Shown: positions 1 through 7,947, counted from the first letter of the stretch. The stretch: 28,670 nt of DNA from Collinsella sp. AF02-46-1 (GCA_934876235.1 CAKXKM010000007.1:3626-32295); one strand, 5' to 3'. Notes: a model not told the origin generated them from the sequence alone. Program-made: numbers and translations.

Positions 1-2
1 CC

Positions 3-983
3 GGCAAGAAGATGACCGCGCTCGCCGACAAGGTCGCCGACGAGGGCTACGACGCCGTGTTCCTGATGGGCGTCGGCGGCACCTGGGACGAGCTCATGCA
101 GCTCGAGTACCTCATGAACAAGTTCGGCGACCGCGACCTCGAGGTCTACCTGATCCACGCCGCCGAGTGGAACGTCATGGGCCACAAGCGCATGACCGAG
201 AAGTCCGTCGTGCTCACCGCCTCCGAGTCCGGAACCACCCCCGAGGTCCTCGAGGCCGTCAAGAAGATGAAGGGCATGGGCGTGCGCGTCTACGCCATGA
301 CCAAGCCCGAGGGCCCCATCGGCCAGGCTGTCGGCGCCGAGAACTGCGTCGCCATGGCTTCTGACCATGGTTCGGGCGGCTGCGAGAAGGGCTACTACCT
401 CGCCGACTGCTTCGGCCTGCGCCTGCTCAACCGCCGCGGCTGCTTCCCCAAGTTCGATCTGTTTATCGAGCAGACCAAGGACATCTGGAAGGACATGCTC
501 GATATCCGCAAGCGCTTCGAGCCGCGCGCCGAGGAGCTCGCCAAGAAGTACGCCCTGGCCCCCTACACCATGTTCATCGGCTCCGGCGCCCTGTGGGGCG
601 AGACGATCCTGTTCTCGATGTGCATCCTGGAGGAGATGCAGTGGAAGCGCACCCGCTACATCACCTCGGCCGACTTCTTCCACGGCACCCTCGAGCTCGT
701 GGAGCCCGGCGTCCCCGTGTTCCTGTTCATGGGCGAGGACGAGAACCGCAAGCTCGACGAGCGCGTCCGCGCCTTCCTGACCCGCGGCGTGACCGGCGAC
801 ACCGACATCAACATCATCGACACCGCCGAGTTCGCGATCCCCGGCCTTGACGACGAGTTCCGCGTCATCGTGTCTCCGTGGATCCTTTCCTCGCTGATCA
901 CCGATCGCCTTGCCGCTTACTACGAGACGGTCACCAAGCACAACCTCAACTACCGTCGCTACTATCACCAGTTCGACTACTAA
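3..983 (+). CDS. FrlB/FraB-type SIS-domain deglycase (5' end outside window)
   Basis: Sugar isomerase (SIS) domain protein of the family that splits phosphorylated Amadori compounds, for example fructoselysine 6-phosphate to glucose 6-phosphate plus lysine, in the cytoplasm. The reading frame is open to the window edge. The first ATG is at 12, but family members have about 30 to 40 residues before this point and no ribosome binding site is visible, so the gene is partial. Numbering from the ATG at 12, the stretch HGTLELVEPGVP begins at His224 and matches the FrlB/FraB block HGPLEIVEPGVP. Glu208 lies exactly 16 residues before it. In Salmonella FraB the catalytic pair Glu214/His230 has the same spacing. 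The C-terminal end NYRRYYHQFDY resembles the FrlB tail. PTS genes follow. Substrate is inferred: fructoselysine, glucoselysine or fructose-asparagine are all possible. An ordinary sugar-phosphate isomerase is less likely. Confidence 0.82.
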   Translation, partial: GKKMTALADKVADEGYDAVFLMGVGGTWDELMQLEYLMNKFGDRDLEVYLIHAAEWNVMGHKRMTEKSVVLTASESGTTPEVLEAVKKMKGMGVRVYAMTKPEGPIGQAVGAENCVAMASDHGSGGCEKGYYLADCFGLRLLNRRGCFPKFDLFIEQTKDIWKDMLDIRKRFEPRAEELAKKYALAPYTMFIGSGALWGETILFSMCILEEMQWKRTRYITSADFFHGTLELVEPGVPVFLFMGEDENRKLDERVRAFLTRGVTGDTDINIIDTAEFAIPGLDDEFRVIVSPWILSSLITDRLAAYYETVTKHNLNYRRYYHQFDY

Positions 984-1011
984 TAGTTGACCACTCATTT
1001 AAGAAGCACCC

Positions 1012-1040
1012 TGCCCGGGCGCATGCGTCCGGGCATTTTT
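1012..1040 (+). terminator. Intrinsic terminator after the deglycase gene
   Basis: TGCCCGG at 1012-1018 pairs perfectly with CCGGGCA at 1029-1035. Further pairs reach into the loop, and five T follow. It lies between the deglycase stop and the PTS IIA gene, whose Shine-Dalgarno starts about 15 bases downstream. It probably lowers transcription of the PTS genes relative to the deglycase rather than ending the operon. Confidence 0.75.
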
Positions 1041-1069
1041 ATGCCGAAATTCGCTAGGAAGGGGATCGA

Positions 1070-1486
1070 ATGAGGCAGTTTATCGTGGCGTCCCATGCTC
1101 ATTTCGCGTCTGGAATCGTCGAGAGCATCGGCCTGCTTTCCGGTGAGCGCGAAAACGTCCATGCGCTCTCTATGTATGTCGACGGAAACGAGGACCTGTC
1201 CAAGGAGGCTGCAGCGATTCTGGACGGCTTTGCCGCGGACGACGAAGTTGTCGTGTGCACTGACCTCTTTGGCGGCAGCGTCAACAACGAGTTCACCAAG
1301 ATCGTCCAGACGCGTCCCAACACGCACCTCGTGACCAATATGAACTTGCCACTCCTTATTCAGCTGCTGTTCGTACCCGATTCCACTCCGATCGACGAGG
1401 CCATTCGCCAGATCGTCGAGGCGGACGACACTAAGGTCAAGTACGTCAACGACCTGCTGGGGCAGGCCGAACTCGATGAGTTTTAA
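1070..1486 (+). CDS. PTS mannose-family IIA component
   Basis: Cytoplasmic phosphocarrier of a mannose-family phosphotransferase system. It takes phosphate from HPr and passes it to the IIB protein encoded next. Length 138 residues is normal for a free-standing IIA. His9, in IVASHAHFASG, sits where ManX His10 is phosphorylated, and DLFGGSVNN (about 65-73) matches the conserved DLFGGSP(F/Y)N loop. The ATG at 1070 has AGGAAGGGG just upstream. It is the first of four contiguous PTS genes (A, B, C, D), which follow a FrlB-like deglycase. The arrangement resembles the GfrABCD glucoselysine/fructoselysine permease of Salmonella. Substrate is inferred from the neighbours, not from this protein. Confidence 0.9.
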   Translation: MRQFIVASHAHFASGIVESIGLLSGERENVHALSMYVDGNEDLSKEAAAILDGFAADDEVVVCTDLFGGSVNNEFTKIVQTRPNTHLVTNMNLPLLIQLLFVPDSTPIDEAIRQIVEADDTKVKYVNDLLGQAELDEF

Positions 1487-1502
1487 TCGTTAGGAGCACA
1501 TC

Positions 1503-1973
1503 ATGATTCAGATGATTCGTGTAGATTATCGACTGCTTCACGGCCAGGTTGCCGTTAGCTGGACCTCGGCTCTGGGTGCCGACTGCATCCTGTTAGTGAG
1601 CGACACGGTCCTCAATGACAAGCTTCGTCTGCAGGCCCTGTCCCTTGCAAAGCCCGAAGGATGCAAGGTCGTCGTCAAAAACACCGAGGATGCTGTCAAG
1701 GCGCTCCAGAGCGGTGTAACCGATAAGTACAAACTCTTCGTGGTTTGCGAGACGATTCAGCAGGCCGGTGCCGTCGCCAAGGCGATGGGAGTCAAGAAGA
1801 TCAACCTCGGCAACGTTGCCTTTAGCGAGAATGCCCGTCAGGTCTCGACGAGCGTGTTCCTCACGCCCGAGAACGAGGCCTACGTGAAGGAGCTGCTCGG
1901 CGAGGGCTATGAACTGTTCATTCAGATGATTCCGGCAGATGCGAAGACTGACGCCGCGAAGGTCATCGGTTAG
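1503..1973 (+). CDS. PTS mannose-family IIB component
   Basis: Cytoplasmic subunit that receives phosphate from IIA and transfers it to the sugar bound by the IIC/IID membrane complex. It has 156 residues, the usual length for this family. The signature RVDYRLLHGQV at 6-16 corresponds to the canonical RIDDRLIHGQV, with His13 as the phosphorylated residue. The second Asp of the usual motif is Tyr here, a conservative-looking family variation. The gene starts 16 bases after the IIA stop with TTAGGAGCAC as ribosome binding site. Confidence 0.92.
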   Translation: MIQMIRVDYRLLHGQVAVSWTSALGADCILLVSDTVLNDKLRLQALSLAKPEGCKVVVKNTEDAVKALQSGVTDKYKLFVVCETIQQAGAVAKAMGVKKINLGNVAFSENARQVSTSVFLTPENEAYVKELLGEGYELFIQMIPADAKTDAAKVIG

Positions 1974-1981
1974 GGGCCGTC

Positions 1982-2773
1982 ATGGTTATCAAGACAATCC
2001 TGATTTTCCTTATTGCCCTTTTGGGTTATTCCGAGTGGCTGACGGGCACGAGCTACCTCCAGCGCCCGATCGTGCTCGGACCTCTGGTTGGCCTTGTCAT
2101 GGGCGACATGGTGACCGGCACGATCATGGGCGCCACGATGGAGCTTGCCATGGTCGGCGCCATCTCGGTCGGCGCCTATAACCCGCCCGATACGATTTCC
2201 GGCACTATCCTGGGCGTATCTCTTGCCATGCAGGCCGGCGCGGACGCTTCGGCGGCCCTGACCCTGGGTATTCCTATCGCCACGATCGTCCTGGCGCTCG
2301 ACACGGCCCTGGGCCAACCGGTCATGCTGCTGCTGGTGCACCGTATCGACAAAAACGTCGAGGACGGAGACACCAAGGCCATCACGCGCAACATGCTCAT
2401 CGCCGGTTACGCGCAGAGCTGGTGCGGCCTGCTGATTATTCCCCTGGCATTCTTCTTTGGTGCCGATGCTGTTGCCAGCCTGCTCAACATCATCCCCGAT
2501 TTCGTTCAGACCGGCATGGATGTCGCCGCCGCCTTCTTGCCCGCACTCGGCTTTGCGATGCTGGCGCAGATGATTATGAACAAAACAGTGGCTCCGTTCT
2601 TCTTCGCTGGCTTCTTCCTCGTCGCCTACTTTGGCATTAGCACGACGGGCGTGGCGATCTTTGCCGCGATCATCGTCGTCGCGATGACGGTTTTGGGTGA
2701 TAAGAAAAAAGCGGAGCAGCCCGCAGCGGCAACCGAGGATCCTGCGATTGGGAGTGGGTTCGATGAGTTTTAA
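1982..2773 (+). CDS. PTS mannose-family IIC membrane component
   Basis: Integral membrane subunit that forms the sugar translocation path together with IID. It has 263 residues, almost all in hydrophobic segments, beginning with an N-terminal helix (TILIFLIALLGYSEWL) followed by the glycine-rich region typical of EII-Sor/ManY (GPLVGLVMGDMVTGTIMGAT, about 33-52). The charged C-terminal tail (about 236-263) is cytosolic. It begins 8 bases after the IIB stop, and its last 11 bases overlap the start of the IID gene, so the two are translationally coupled. Confidence 0.92.
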   Translation: MVIKTILIFLIALLGYSEWLTGTSYLQRPIVLGPLVGLVMGDMVTGTIMGATMELAMVGAISVGAYNPPDTISGTILGVSLAMQAGADASAALTLGIPIATIVLALDTALGQPVMLLLVHRIDKNVEDGDTKAITRNMLIAGYAQSWCGLLIIPLAFFFGADAVASLLNIIPDFVQTGMDVAAAFLPALGFAMLAQMIMNKTVAPFFFAGFFLVAYFGISTTGVAIFAAIIVVAMTVLGDKKKAEQPAAATEDPAIGSGFDEF

Positions 2774-3599
2774 GTTTGAGTCTTCTTACGACGGGCTGAT
2801 TTCCCGCGCAGACCTTAAGAAGCTGTTCTGGCGCTCGATTCCCTATGAGCATTCCTGGAACTACGAGCGTATGGGCCATATCGGCTTTATGTGGGCCCTT
2901 ATGCCGATCCTTCGCAAGCTGTATCCGCAGGATGCGGACTTTAAGGCCGCCCTTAAGCGCCATATGGAGCTCTATAACGTCACGCCGTACATCTCGACGC
3001 TTCCCATGTCCATCGCCGCTGCAATGGAGGAGGTCAACGCTACTGACGATAGCTTTGACACGAGCGCGATCTCTAATGTCAAGCTTGCTTTGATGGGGCC
3101 GCTGTCCGGCGTGGGCGATGCTTTCTACTGGGGCACGCTGCGAATTTTGGCAACGGGTGTCGGCACGTCGCTGGCGCTGCAGGGCTCTATTCTTGGCCCG
3201 ATTTTGTTCCTGCTCGTGTTCAACGTTCCTCACTACATCATCCGTTACCTGCTGACGTTTGTGGGATATCGCTTTGGCTCGGACATGATCAGCAAGGTCC
3301 AGGAATCGGGCATTATGGACACGATCGTCAAGATGGCCTCTATCATGGGCGCCATGGTGATCGGTGCTATGACCATGGAGATGGTCACCGTGGACATTCC
3401 GCTCATGGTCGGTGCGGGCGATGGTGCTCAGACGCTCGCCGAGCTGCTCAACGGAATCTTCCCGGGCTTTGTCACGATGGGGCTGTTTGGAATTGTCTAT
3501 CTCATGCTCAAGAAGAAGATGAATCCGCTGCTCATCATGCTTGTGATCCTGCTCGTGAGTATCGCTGGCGCGTTCTTTGGAGTGCTTGGTGTCCAGTAG
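2763..3599 (+). CDS. PTS mannose-family IID membrane component
   Basis: Second membrane subunit of the same permease, 278 residues. The N-terminal segment with LKKLFWRSIPYEHSWNYERM and GHIGFMWALMPIL (roughly 14-50) is characteristic of the ManZ/EIID family. ALMGPLSGVGDAFYWGT (about 109-125) is the conserved cytoplasmic loop, and four or more hydrophobic segments follow. I chose ATG 2763 rather than an in-frame ATG at 2697, because the extra 22 residues lie inside IIC and look unrelated. GGGAGTGGG precedes 2763 at normal spacing, and family members start near this point. Confidence 0.92.
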   Translation: MSFKFESSYDGLISRADLKKLFWRSIPYEHSWNYERMGHIGFMWALMPILRKLYPQDADFKAALKRHMELYNVTPYISTLPMSIAAAMEEVNATDDSFDTSAISNVKLALMGPLSGVGDAFYWGTLRILATGVGTSLALQGSILGPILFLLVFNVPHYIIRYLLTFVGYRFGSDMISKVQESGIMDTIVKMASIMGAMVIGAMTMEMVTVDIPLMVGAGDGAQTLAELLNGIFPGFVTMGLFGIVYLMLKKKMNPLLIMLVILLVSIAGAFFGVLGVQ

Positions 3600-3631
3600 G
3601 GTATCCGTCATAATGAAAACAATGTAAGAGG

Positions 3632-3665
3632 GGGCGTCGCGCACACTGTGCTGCGGCGCCCTTTT
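3632..3665 (+). terminator. Intrinsic terminator after PTS IID
   Basis: GGGCGTCGC at 3632-3640 pairs with GCGGCGCCC at 3653-3661, with one G-T pair. An inner GCAC/GTGC stem stacks on it, and TTTT follows. The epimerase ribosome binding site begins only about 5 bases later, so this hairpin either ends the PTS transcript or attenuates epimerase expression. Confidence 0.75.
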
Positions 3666-3682
3666 GCCGAAAGGTGGACAAG

Positions 3683-4519
3683 ATGGAGTATCCGCAGCTT
3701 GCCGTCATGAATATCAGCCATCGTTATTTTGACCTTGAGGAATTCTTTTCTTCGGCAGCGGCCTCGGGCTATACGTGTTGCGAGCTTTGGACCGGGGCGA
3801 TGCATCTGTATGTCGATTGCCATGGATACGATTCGCTCGAGCGGGTACGGGAGCTGTCGCAGCGGTATGGGGTTCGGATTGTGGGGCTTTGTCCCGAACA
3901 GAACAACCCCAAGCCTTGGAATATCGCGGCGCGCGGGAATGAGGCGCGTGCCCGCACGCTCGCGTACTTTAAGAACGTTGTAGATATCGCGGCGGAACTT
4001 GGAGCCGAGCAGGTCATGGTCTCGAGCGGCTGGGCATTTTTGAACGAGCCGATCGAGGACGCGTGGGGTCGCAGCGCCTCGATGCTGCGTGCGATTGCCG
4101 AGCATGCGGGAGAGCGCGGCGTGCGACTGGTGCTCGAGGCCCTACAGCCGGTTGAGTCGATGATCGTGAACTCGGCGGCCGATACGAAGCGCATGATCGA
4201 GGCAGTTGATCATCCGGCACTTAAGGCGTGTCTGGATTTGGGCGCTATGGCGGTGGCGGGGGATACCATCGACGATTATTTTGATCTGCTTGGCGATGAT
4301 GTCGCCCACGTGCATTTTGTCGATGTTGCGGCAGATGGCACGACGCATCTTGCTTGGGGTGACGGCGACCGCGATATGCGCGCCGACCTGGATAGGCTGG
4401 TGGCGCGCGGCTATCGCGGAGTTGTTTCGGCCGAGACCTATGACGGGCGCTATTTTGCCGACCCCGCAGCTGCCGATGCGCAGGTAATGGCAGAGTATCG
4501 TCGTGCGATTGGCGCCTAA
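3683..4519 (+). CDS. FrlC-like sugar epimerase (TIM barrel, AP endonuclease 2 fold)
   Basis: Probable 3-epimerase acting on ketosamines, as E. coli FrlC interconverts psicoselysine and fructoselysine. It has 278 residues; FrlC has 276. Four metal-binding positions expected of this fold are visible: Glu152 in LVLEALQP, Asp185 in CLDLGAM, His211 in HVHFVD and Glu251 in SAETYDG. Blocks resembling FrlC are CELWTGAMHLY, VGLCPEQNNPKPWN and LQPVESMIVN. An in-frame GTG lies at 3674, but AAAGGTGG at 3670-3677 fits the ATG at 3683 better. The gene follows the PTS IID gene across a terminator-like hairpin. Family (xylose isomerase-like TIM barrel) is certain; the FrlC role is an inference from local similarity plus the deglycase and PTS neighbours. 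A generic sugar phosphate isomerase/epimerase is the alternative. Confidence 0.8.
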   Translation: MEYPQLAVMNISHRYFDLEEFFSSAAASGYTCCELWTGAMHLYVDCHGYDSLERVRELSQRYGVRIVGLCPEQNNPKPWNIAARGNEARARTLAYFKNVVDIAAELGAEQVMVSSGWAFLNEPIEDAWGRSASMLRAIAEHAGERGVRLVLEALQPVESMIVNSAADTKRMIEAVDHPALKACLDLGAMAVAGDTIDDYFDLLGDDVAHVHFVDVAADGTTHLAWGDGDRDMRADLDRLVARGYRGVVSAETYDGRYFADPAAADAQVMAEYRRAIGA

Positions 4520-4607
4520 GTGGGGTTGGGTTGCGGCAACTTACCCTATGTTTCCAAATGAATACGGTGTGAGCGGCGGCGACGGATTTTCCCCGCAAGC
4601 ACTCTAG

Positions 4608-4618
4608 TATGCTAAAGT
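4608..4618 (+). promoter_or_regulatory. Possible extended -10 promoter of the his operon
   Basis: TGCTAAAGT at 4610-4618 fits the extended -10 pattern TGnTAnnnT, and an overlapping TATGCT at 4608-4613 is an alternative. No convincing -35 is visible. Transcription from here would begin about 60 bases before hisZ-hisG and place the perfect hairpin at 4623-4652 at the very 5' end of the mRNA. Confidence 0.35.
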
Positions 4619-4622
4619 ACCC

Positions 4623-4652
4623 AGAAGACCGGCGGAGCTATGCCGGTCTTCT
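4623..4652. other. Perfect 11-bp hairpin before hisZ-hisG
   Basis: AGAAGACCGGC (4623-4633) and GCCGGTCTTCT (4642-4652) are exact reverse complements around an 8-base loop. It may be the terminator of the epimerase transcript, although the following bases (GTTCC) lack a clean T-run. It could instead be a 5' leader stem of the his mRNA. No T-box consensus and no His-rich leader peptide is seen here. Confidence 0.6.
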
Positions 4653-4688
4653 GTTCCATATGAAGTACAGCATGAGGAGGCTCACCAG

Positions 4689-6404
4689 ATGACGGCCACA
4701 CCGTGGGGATTCCGGGACATATTGCCCGAGGAGGCTCAGGCGCGCGAGGAGATCGCATGTACGGTGAAGGGCTGCTTCAGGGAGCATCATTACCTGCCGG
4801 TCGAGACGCCGCTGCTCGAGGACAAGGGGTCGCTCGAGGAAGGCGGCCGCATTGCGGACACGCCGTTTAAGCTCTTTGATGATGATGGTCGCCTGCTGGT
4901 GGTCCGTCCCGACAACACGCTGCCGATCGTGCGTTTGGTTTCGACCCGCATGCGCGCGGCCGACCTGCCCCTGCGCCTTCGCTACGAGGCGCCGGTGGTT
5001 CGCGAGTGTCAGCGCAATGCCGGTGGCTCGCGTCAGTTTACGCAGTTGGGCTTTGAGCTCATCGGTGCAGGAGATACCGCGGGCGATGTTGAGATTGTCT
5101 CGCTCGTTGCCGAGGCCGTACGCGAGCTGGCACTTCCCGATGCGCGCATTATCGCAGGCAGCGTGCGTCCTTTTAAGGAATTGCTCGCGGTGTGCGAGGA
5201 TCGTGAGCTGGCTGCCGAGACCCTGCACTGCGTGCACGCCAACGACTTTGTGGGCCTCGATGCCCGCGTGGCGGCAAGCGCCGAGTCCGATGCCGTCAAG
5301 GCTGCCATTAGCGAGCTGCCGCGCCTGCACGGCGGTGCCGAGGTACTCGACCGCGTGGATGCGCTGCTGGAGGCCGCCGGTATCGCCGCACCGCTCACGC
5401 GCGAGCTGCGTGCCCTGGTCGAGGGCCTGGCTCCCGAGGACGCCCAGGTGCTGTCGTTCGACTTCTCCATCATGAACTCGTTCGATTACTATACGGGCCT
5501 GGTCTTTAAGGCCTATGCCGGCGGCCTGCCCGATCCGGTCGGCTCGGGCGGCCGCTACGACTCCATCTTTACCGGCGCATTTGGCGACGGCATCGAGGTG
5601 CCGGCGGCGGGTTTCGCCTTTTCGCTCGAGCGTCTGGAGGCCGCGCGCACCTCGGCCGAGGACGCCGCCCCCGATGGCGACCACGCCGTGGGCCGTGGCG
5701 CCGAGGGCCCGCTACGCATCGCCGTGCCCAAGGGCTCGCTCAAGGCCGATACGCTCGACGTGCTCGAGGCCGCGGGCTTAGACGTCTCTGAGTTGCGCGA
5801 CCCCGGCCGTCACCTGATCGTGCGCGGCCGCGACACGCGTGCCGGTAAGGGCGCGGTCGGCGATATCGAGTTTGTCATCGTGCGTCCCAGCGATGCGCCC
5901 GCCTTTGTGGGCTGCGGCGGTGCCGATTGCGGCATCTGCGGTTGGGACTCGCTTATCGAGGCAGACCTCAACCTGCTGCAGCTGGTCGATCTGGGTTACG
6001 GCCTGTGCACTTTCATTGAGGCGGAGCCCGCGTGGCGCGCCGGCCAGGCCGAGCGCAACTATGCCCGTCGCGGGTCGCTTCGCGTGGCCACCAAGTATCC
6101 GCGCATCGCGAGCGCCTGGTATGCCGAGCGCGGCGTGAACGCCGATATCGTCTCGCTGCACGGCAACATCGAGCTGGGCCCCATCGTCGGCATGACCGAT
6201 CGCATCGTGGATATTACCGCCACGGGCGCCACGCTGCGCGATAACGACCTCGTTATTACTGGTCGCATCATGGACTGCACGGCCCGCTTCTTTGTCAATC
6301 CGGGTGCCGCACGTCTGGATCCGCGCGTACGCAATCTGGCAGATCGCTTGGCGGCAGCCGTGAAGGACAAGCATTTTGAGCCCGTTGCGGGCTCGGCACA
6401 ATAG
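4689..6404 (+). CDS. hisZ-hisG: HisZ-HisG fusion: ATP phosphoribosyltransferase with regulatory domain
   Basis: First step of histidine synthesis: ATP plus PRPP gives phosphoribosyl-ATP. Short-form HisG needs HisZ, a histidyl-tRNA-synthetase-like protein, for activity and histidine feedback. Here both lie in one uninterrupted 571-residue frame. Residues 1-325 are HisZ-like: GFRDILPEEA, VVRPDNTLPIVRLV, LRYEAPVVRE, QFTQLGFELIG, FDYYTG (about 264-269) and GSGGRYDSI. A linker of about 18 residues rich in Ala, Asp and Gly follows. From Leu342 comes short HisG: LRIAVPKGSL, GADCGICGWDSLIE, RVATKYPRIASAWYAERGV, HGNIELGPIVGMTDRIVDI and the PRPP loop TGATLRDNDLV. GGAGG precedes the ATG. In most bacteria these are separate proteins. 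An assembly or frameshift artefact is unlikely, because the linker reads through with normal codon use. First gene of the operon. Confidence 0.9.
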   Translation: MTATPWGFRDILPEEAQAREEIACTVKGCFREHHYLPVETPLLEDKGSLEEGGRIADTPFKLFDDDGRLLVVRPDNTLPIVRLVSTRMRAADLPLRLRYEAPVVRECQRNAGGSRQFTQLGFELIGAGDTAGDVEIVSLVAEAVRELALPDARIIAGSVRPFKELLAVCEDRELAAETLHCVHANDFVGLDARVAASAESDAVKAAISELPRLHGGAEVLDRVDALLEAAGIAAPLTRELRALVEGLAPEDAQVLSFDFSIMNSFDYYTGLVFKAYAGGLPDPVGSGGRYDSIFTGAFGDGIEVPAAGFAFSLERLEAARTSAEDAAPDGDHAVGRGAEGPLRIAVPKGSLKADTLDVLEAAGLDVSELRDPGRHLIVRGRDTRAGKGAVGDIEFVIVRPSDAPAFVGCGGADCGICGWDSLIEADLNLLQLVDLGYGLCTFIEAEPAWRAGQAERNYARRGSLRVATKYPRIASAWYAERGVNADIVSLHGNIELGPIVGMTDRIVDITATGATLRDNDLVITGRIMDCTARFFVNPGAARLDPRVRNLADRLAAAVKDKHFEPVAGSAQ

Positions 6405-6441
6405 CGCGAGCACGCACGGGCGCCCCAACGTCCGGGCTGCG

Positions 6442-6476
6442 GGCCGACTGGTGCCGCCGTCCGGCCTCTCGTTTTT
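6442..6476 (+). other. Weak hairpin plus T-run between hisZ-hisG and hisD
   Basis: GGCCG at 6442-6446 can pair with CGGCC at 6462-6466, and GTTTTT follows four bases later. The stem is short and the loop long. It may be a leaky terminator within the 105-base gap or only chance in GC-rich sequence. Confidence 0.25.
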
Positions 6477-6509
6477 CGAACACAACCTCGACCGATAGGG
6501 GATACCGAA

Positions 6510-7946
6510 ATGAAGACCATCAAGCTTGCTCCCGGTGAGCGCCTCGTTACCAACCAGCTCAACCGCAAGGGCGTGCTGCCGCAAAACATCGTCGACGCCG
6601 CCCGCGATATCGTGGCCAACGTGCGTGCCAACGGCGATGCCGCGGTGCGCGATTACTGCCAGCGTTTTGACGGTGTTGAGCTGCAGAGCTTCCGTCTTCC
6701 GCAAGAGCAGATCGATGCCGCGCTCGAAGGCCTCGATCCCGCTTTTGTCGCGGCGCTCGAAAAGGCTGCACGCCAGATTCGCGAGTTCCACCAGCGCGAG
6801 GTCGAGCAGAGCTGGTTTACCACGCGCCCGGACGGCACGATGCTCGGCGTTAAGGTGACCCCGCTTGCTGCGGCCGGTATCTACGTGCCGGGCGGTCGCG
6901 CGCAGTACCCCTCCACCGTGCTCATGAACGCCATTCCCGCCAAGGTGGCCGGCGTCAAACGCGTGGTCATGGTAACCCCGCCGCAAAAGGATGGACTGAT
7001 TAGCCCGTATACGCTCGCGGCCGCCAAGCTCGGCGGCGTGGACGAGATCTATATGGTGGGCGGCGCCCAGGCCGTGGCCGCGCTGGCGTACGGTACTGAG
7101 ACCATTCCGCGTGTCAACAAGATTACCGGCCCGGGTAACGCCTTTGTCGCCGCTGCCAAGCAGATTGTCTCGGGTGATGTGGGTATCGATATGGTCGCCG
7201 GTCCCTCCGAGGTTTGCGTGTTGGCCGATACCACGGCCAAGCCCATGGTAGTCGCGGCCGACCTGATGGCCCAGGCCGAGCACGATCCGCTGGCGGCCTG
7301 CTATCTGGTGACCTGCGACGAGCAGTTTGCGCGCGAGGTCGAGGCGGGTGTCGACATTCTGGTGGCGCAGTCCCCGCGCGCCGAGATCACACGCGCCTCG
7401 CTCGATAACGAAGGCGCCATCGTGGTAGCCGCCGACATGGCTGCCGCCGTCGAGGCCGTGAACACCGTGGCGCCCGAGCACCTTGAGCTGCACTGCAAGG
7501 ATGCGATGGGCCTGCTCGGCGGCATTCGCAACGCCGGCGCCATCTTTGTGGGCGCTTGGAGCTCCGAGCCGCTCGGCGATTATGTTGCCGGCCCCAACCA
7601 CACGTTGCCGACCGGCGGCACGGCCATGTTCTCTAACCCGCTTTCGGTCGAAGAGTTCGTCAAGCGCTCGAGTGTCATTTGCTATACACCCGAGGGCCTG
7701 CTCTCGGACGCTCCCGCCACACAGCGTCTAGCCGAGGCCGAGGGGCTGTGGGCACACGCGCTTTCGGCCGCACTGCGTCGCCGCGTGTTGGAGCAGGGCG
7801 AGGGTGCCGTGAGCGCCGAGTCGCTCGCCGCGGCCGACCTGACCAAGGTTGCCTGGCCGGGCGACACCGTGGAGACGGTTGCCGAGGGAGTGAACCTGGC
7901 GGCTGCAAGCGCGGATGTTGCCGGCGTGACCGGCGAGGAGGTCTAA
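6510..7946 (+). CDS. hisD: Histidinol dehydrogenase
   Basis: Catalyses the last two steps of the pathway, L-histidinol to L-histidine with two NAD+, in a zinc enzyme. All key residues are present at the expected spacing: zinc ligands Gln255 and His258 (AQAEHDP), Asp357 (GDYVAGPNH) and His416 (GLWAHAL), and the catalytic pair Glu323-His324 (APEHLEL). Signatures AGIYVPGGRAQYPSTVLMNA and ITGPGN are intact. The protein has 478 residues, against about 430 for the family. The excess is an Ala/Glu/Val-rich C-terminal tail after about residue 425, with no recognisable domain. The ATG has AGGGGA upstream. The hisC ATG begins one base after the stop. Confidence 0.97.
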   Translation: MKTIKLAPGERLVTNQLNRKGVLPQNIVDAARDIVANVRANGDAAVRDYCQRFDGVELQSFRLPQEQIDAALEGLDPAFVAALEKAARQIREFHQREVEQSWFTTRPDGTMLGVKVTPLAAAGIYVPGGRAQYPSTVLMNAIPAKVAGVKRVVMVTPPQKDGLISPYTLAAAKLGGVDEIYMVGGAQAVAALAYGTETIPRVNKITGPGNAFVAAAKQIVSGDVGIDMVAGPSEVCVLADTTAKPMVVAADLMAQAEHDPLAACYLVTCDEQFAREVEAGVDILVAQSPRAEITRASLDNEGAIVVAADMAAAVEAVNTVAPEHLELHCKDAMGLLGGIRNAGAIFVGAWSSEPLGDYVAGPNHTLPTGGTAMFSNPLSVEEFVKRSSVICYTPEGLLSDAPATQRLAEAEGLWAHALSAALRRRVLEQGEGAVSAESLAAADLTKVAWPGDTVETVAEGVNLAAASADVAGVTGEEV

Positions 7947-7947
7947 T

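Noticed and set aside
4520..4688. T-box or His leader-peptide attenuator before the his operon
   Set aside because: No T-box consensus, specifier structure or run of His codons is visible. Only one perfect hairpin is present.
5778..7601. A 607-residue open frame on the minus strand across hisZ-hisG and hisD
   Set aside because: It is the antisense shadow of two certain genes in GC-rich codon context. It has no recognisable domain and no ribosome site.
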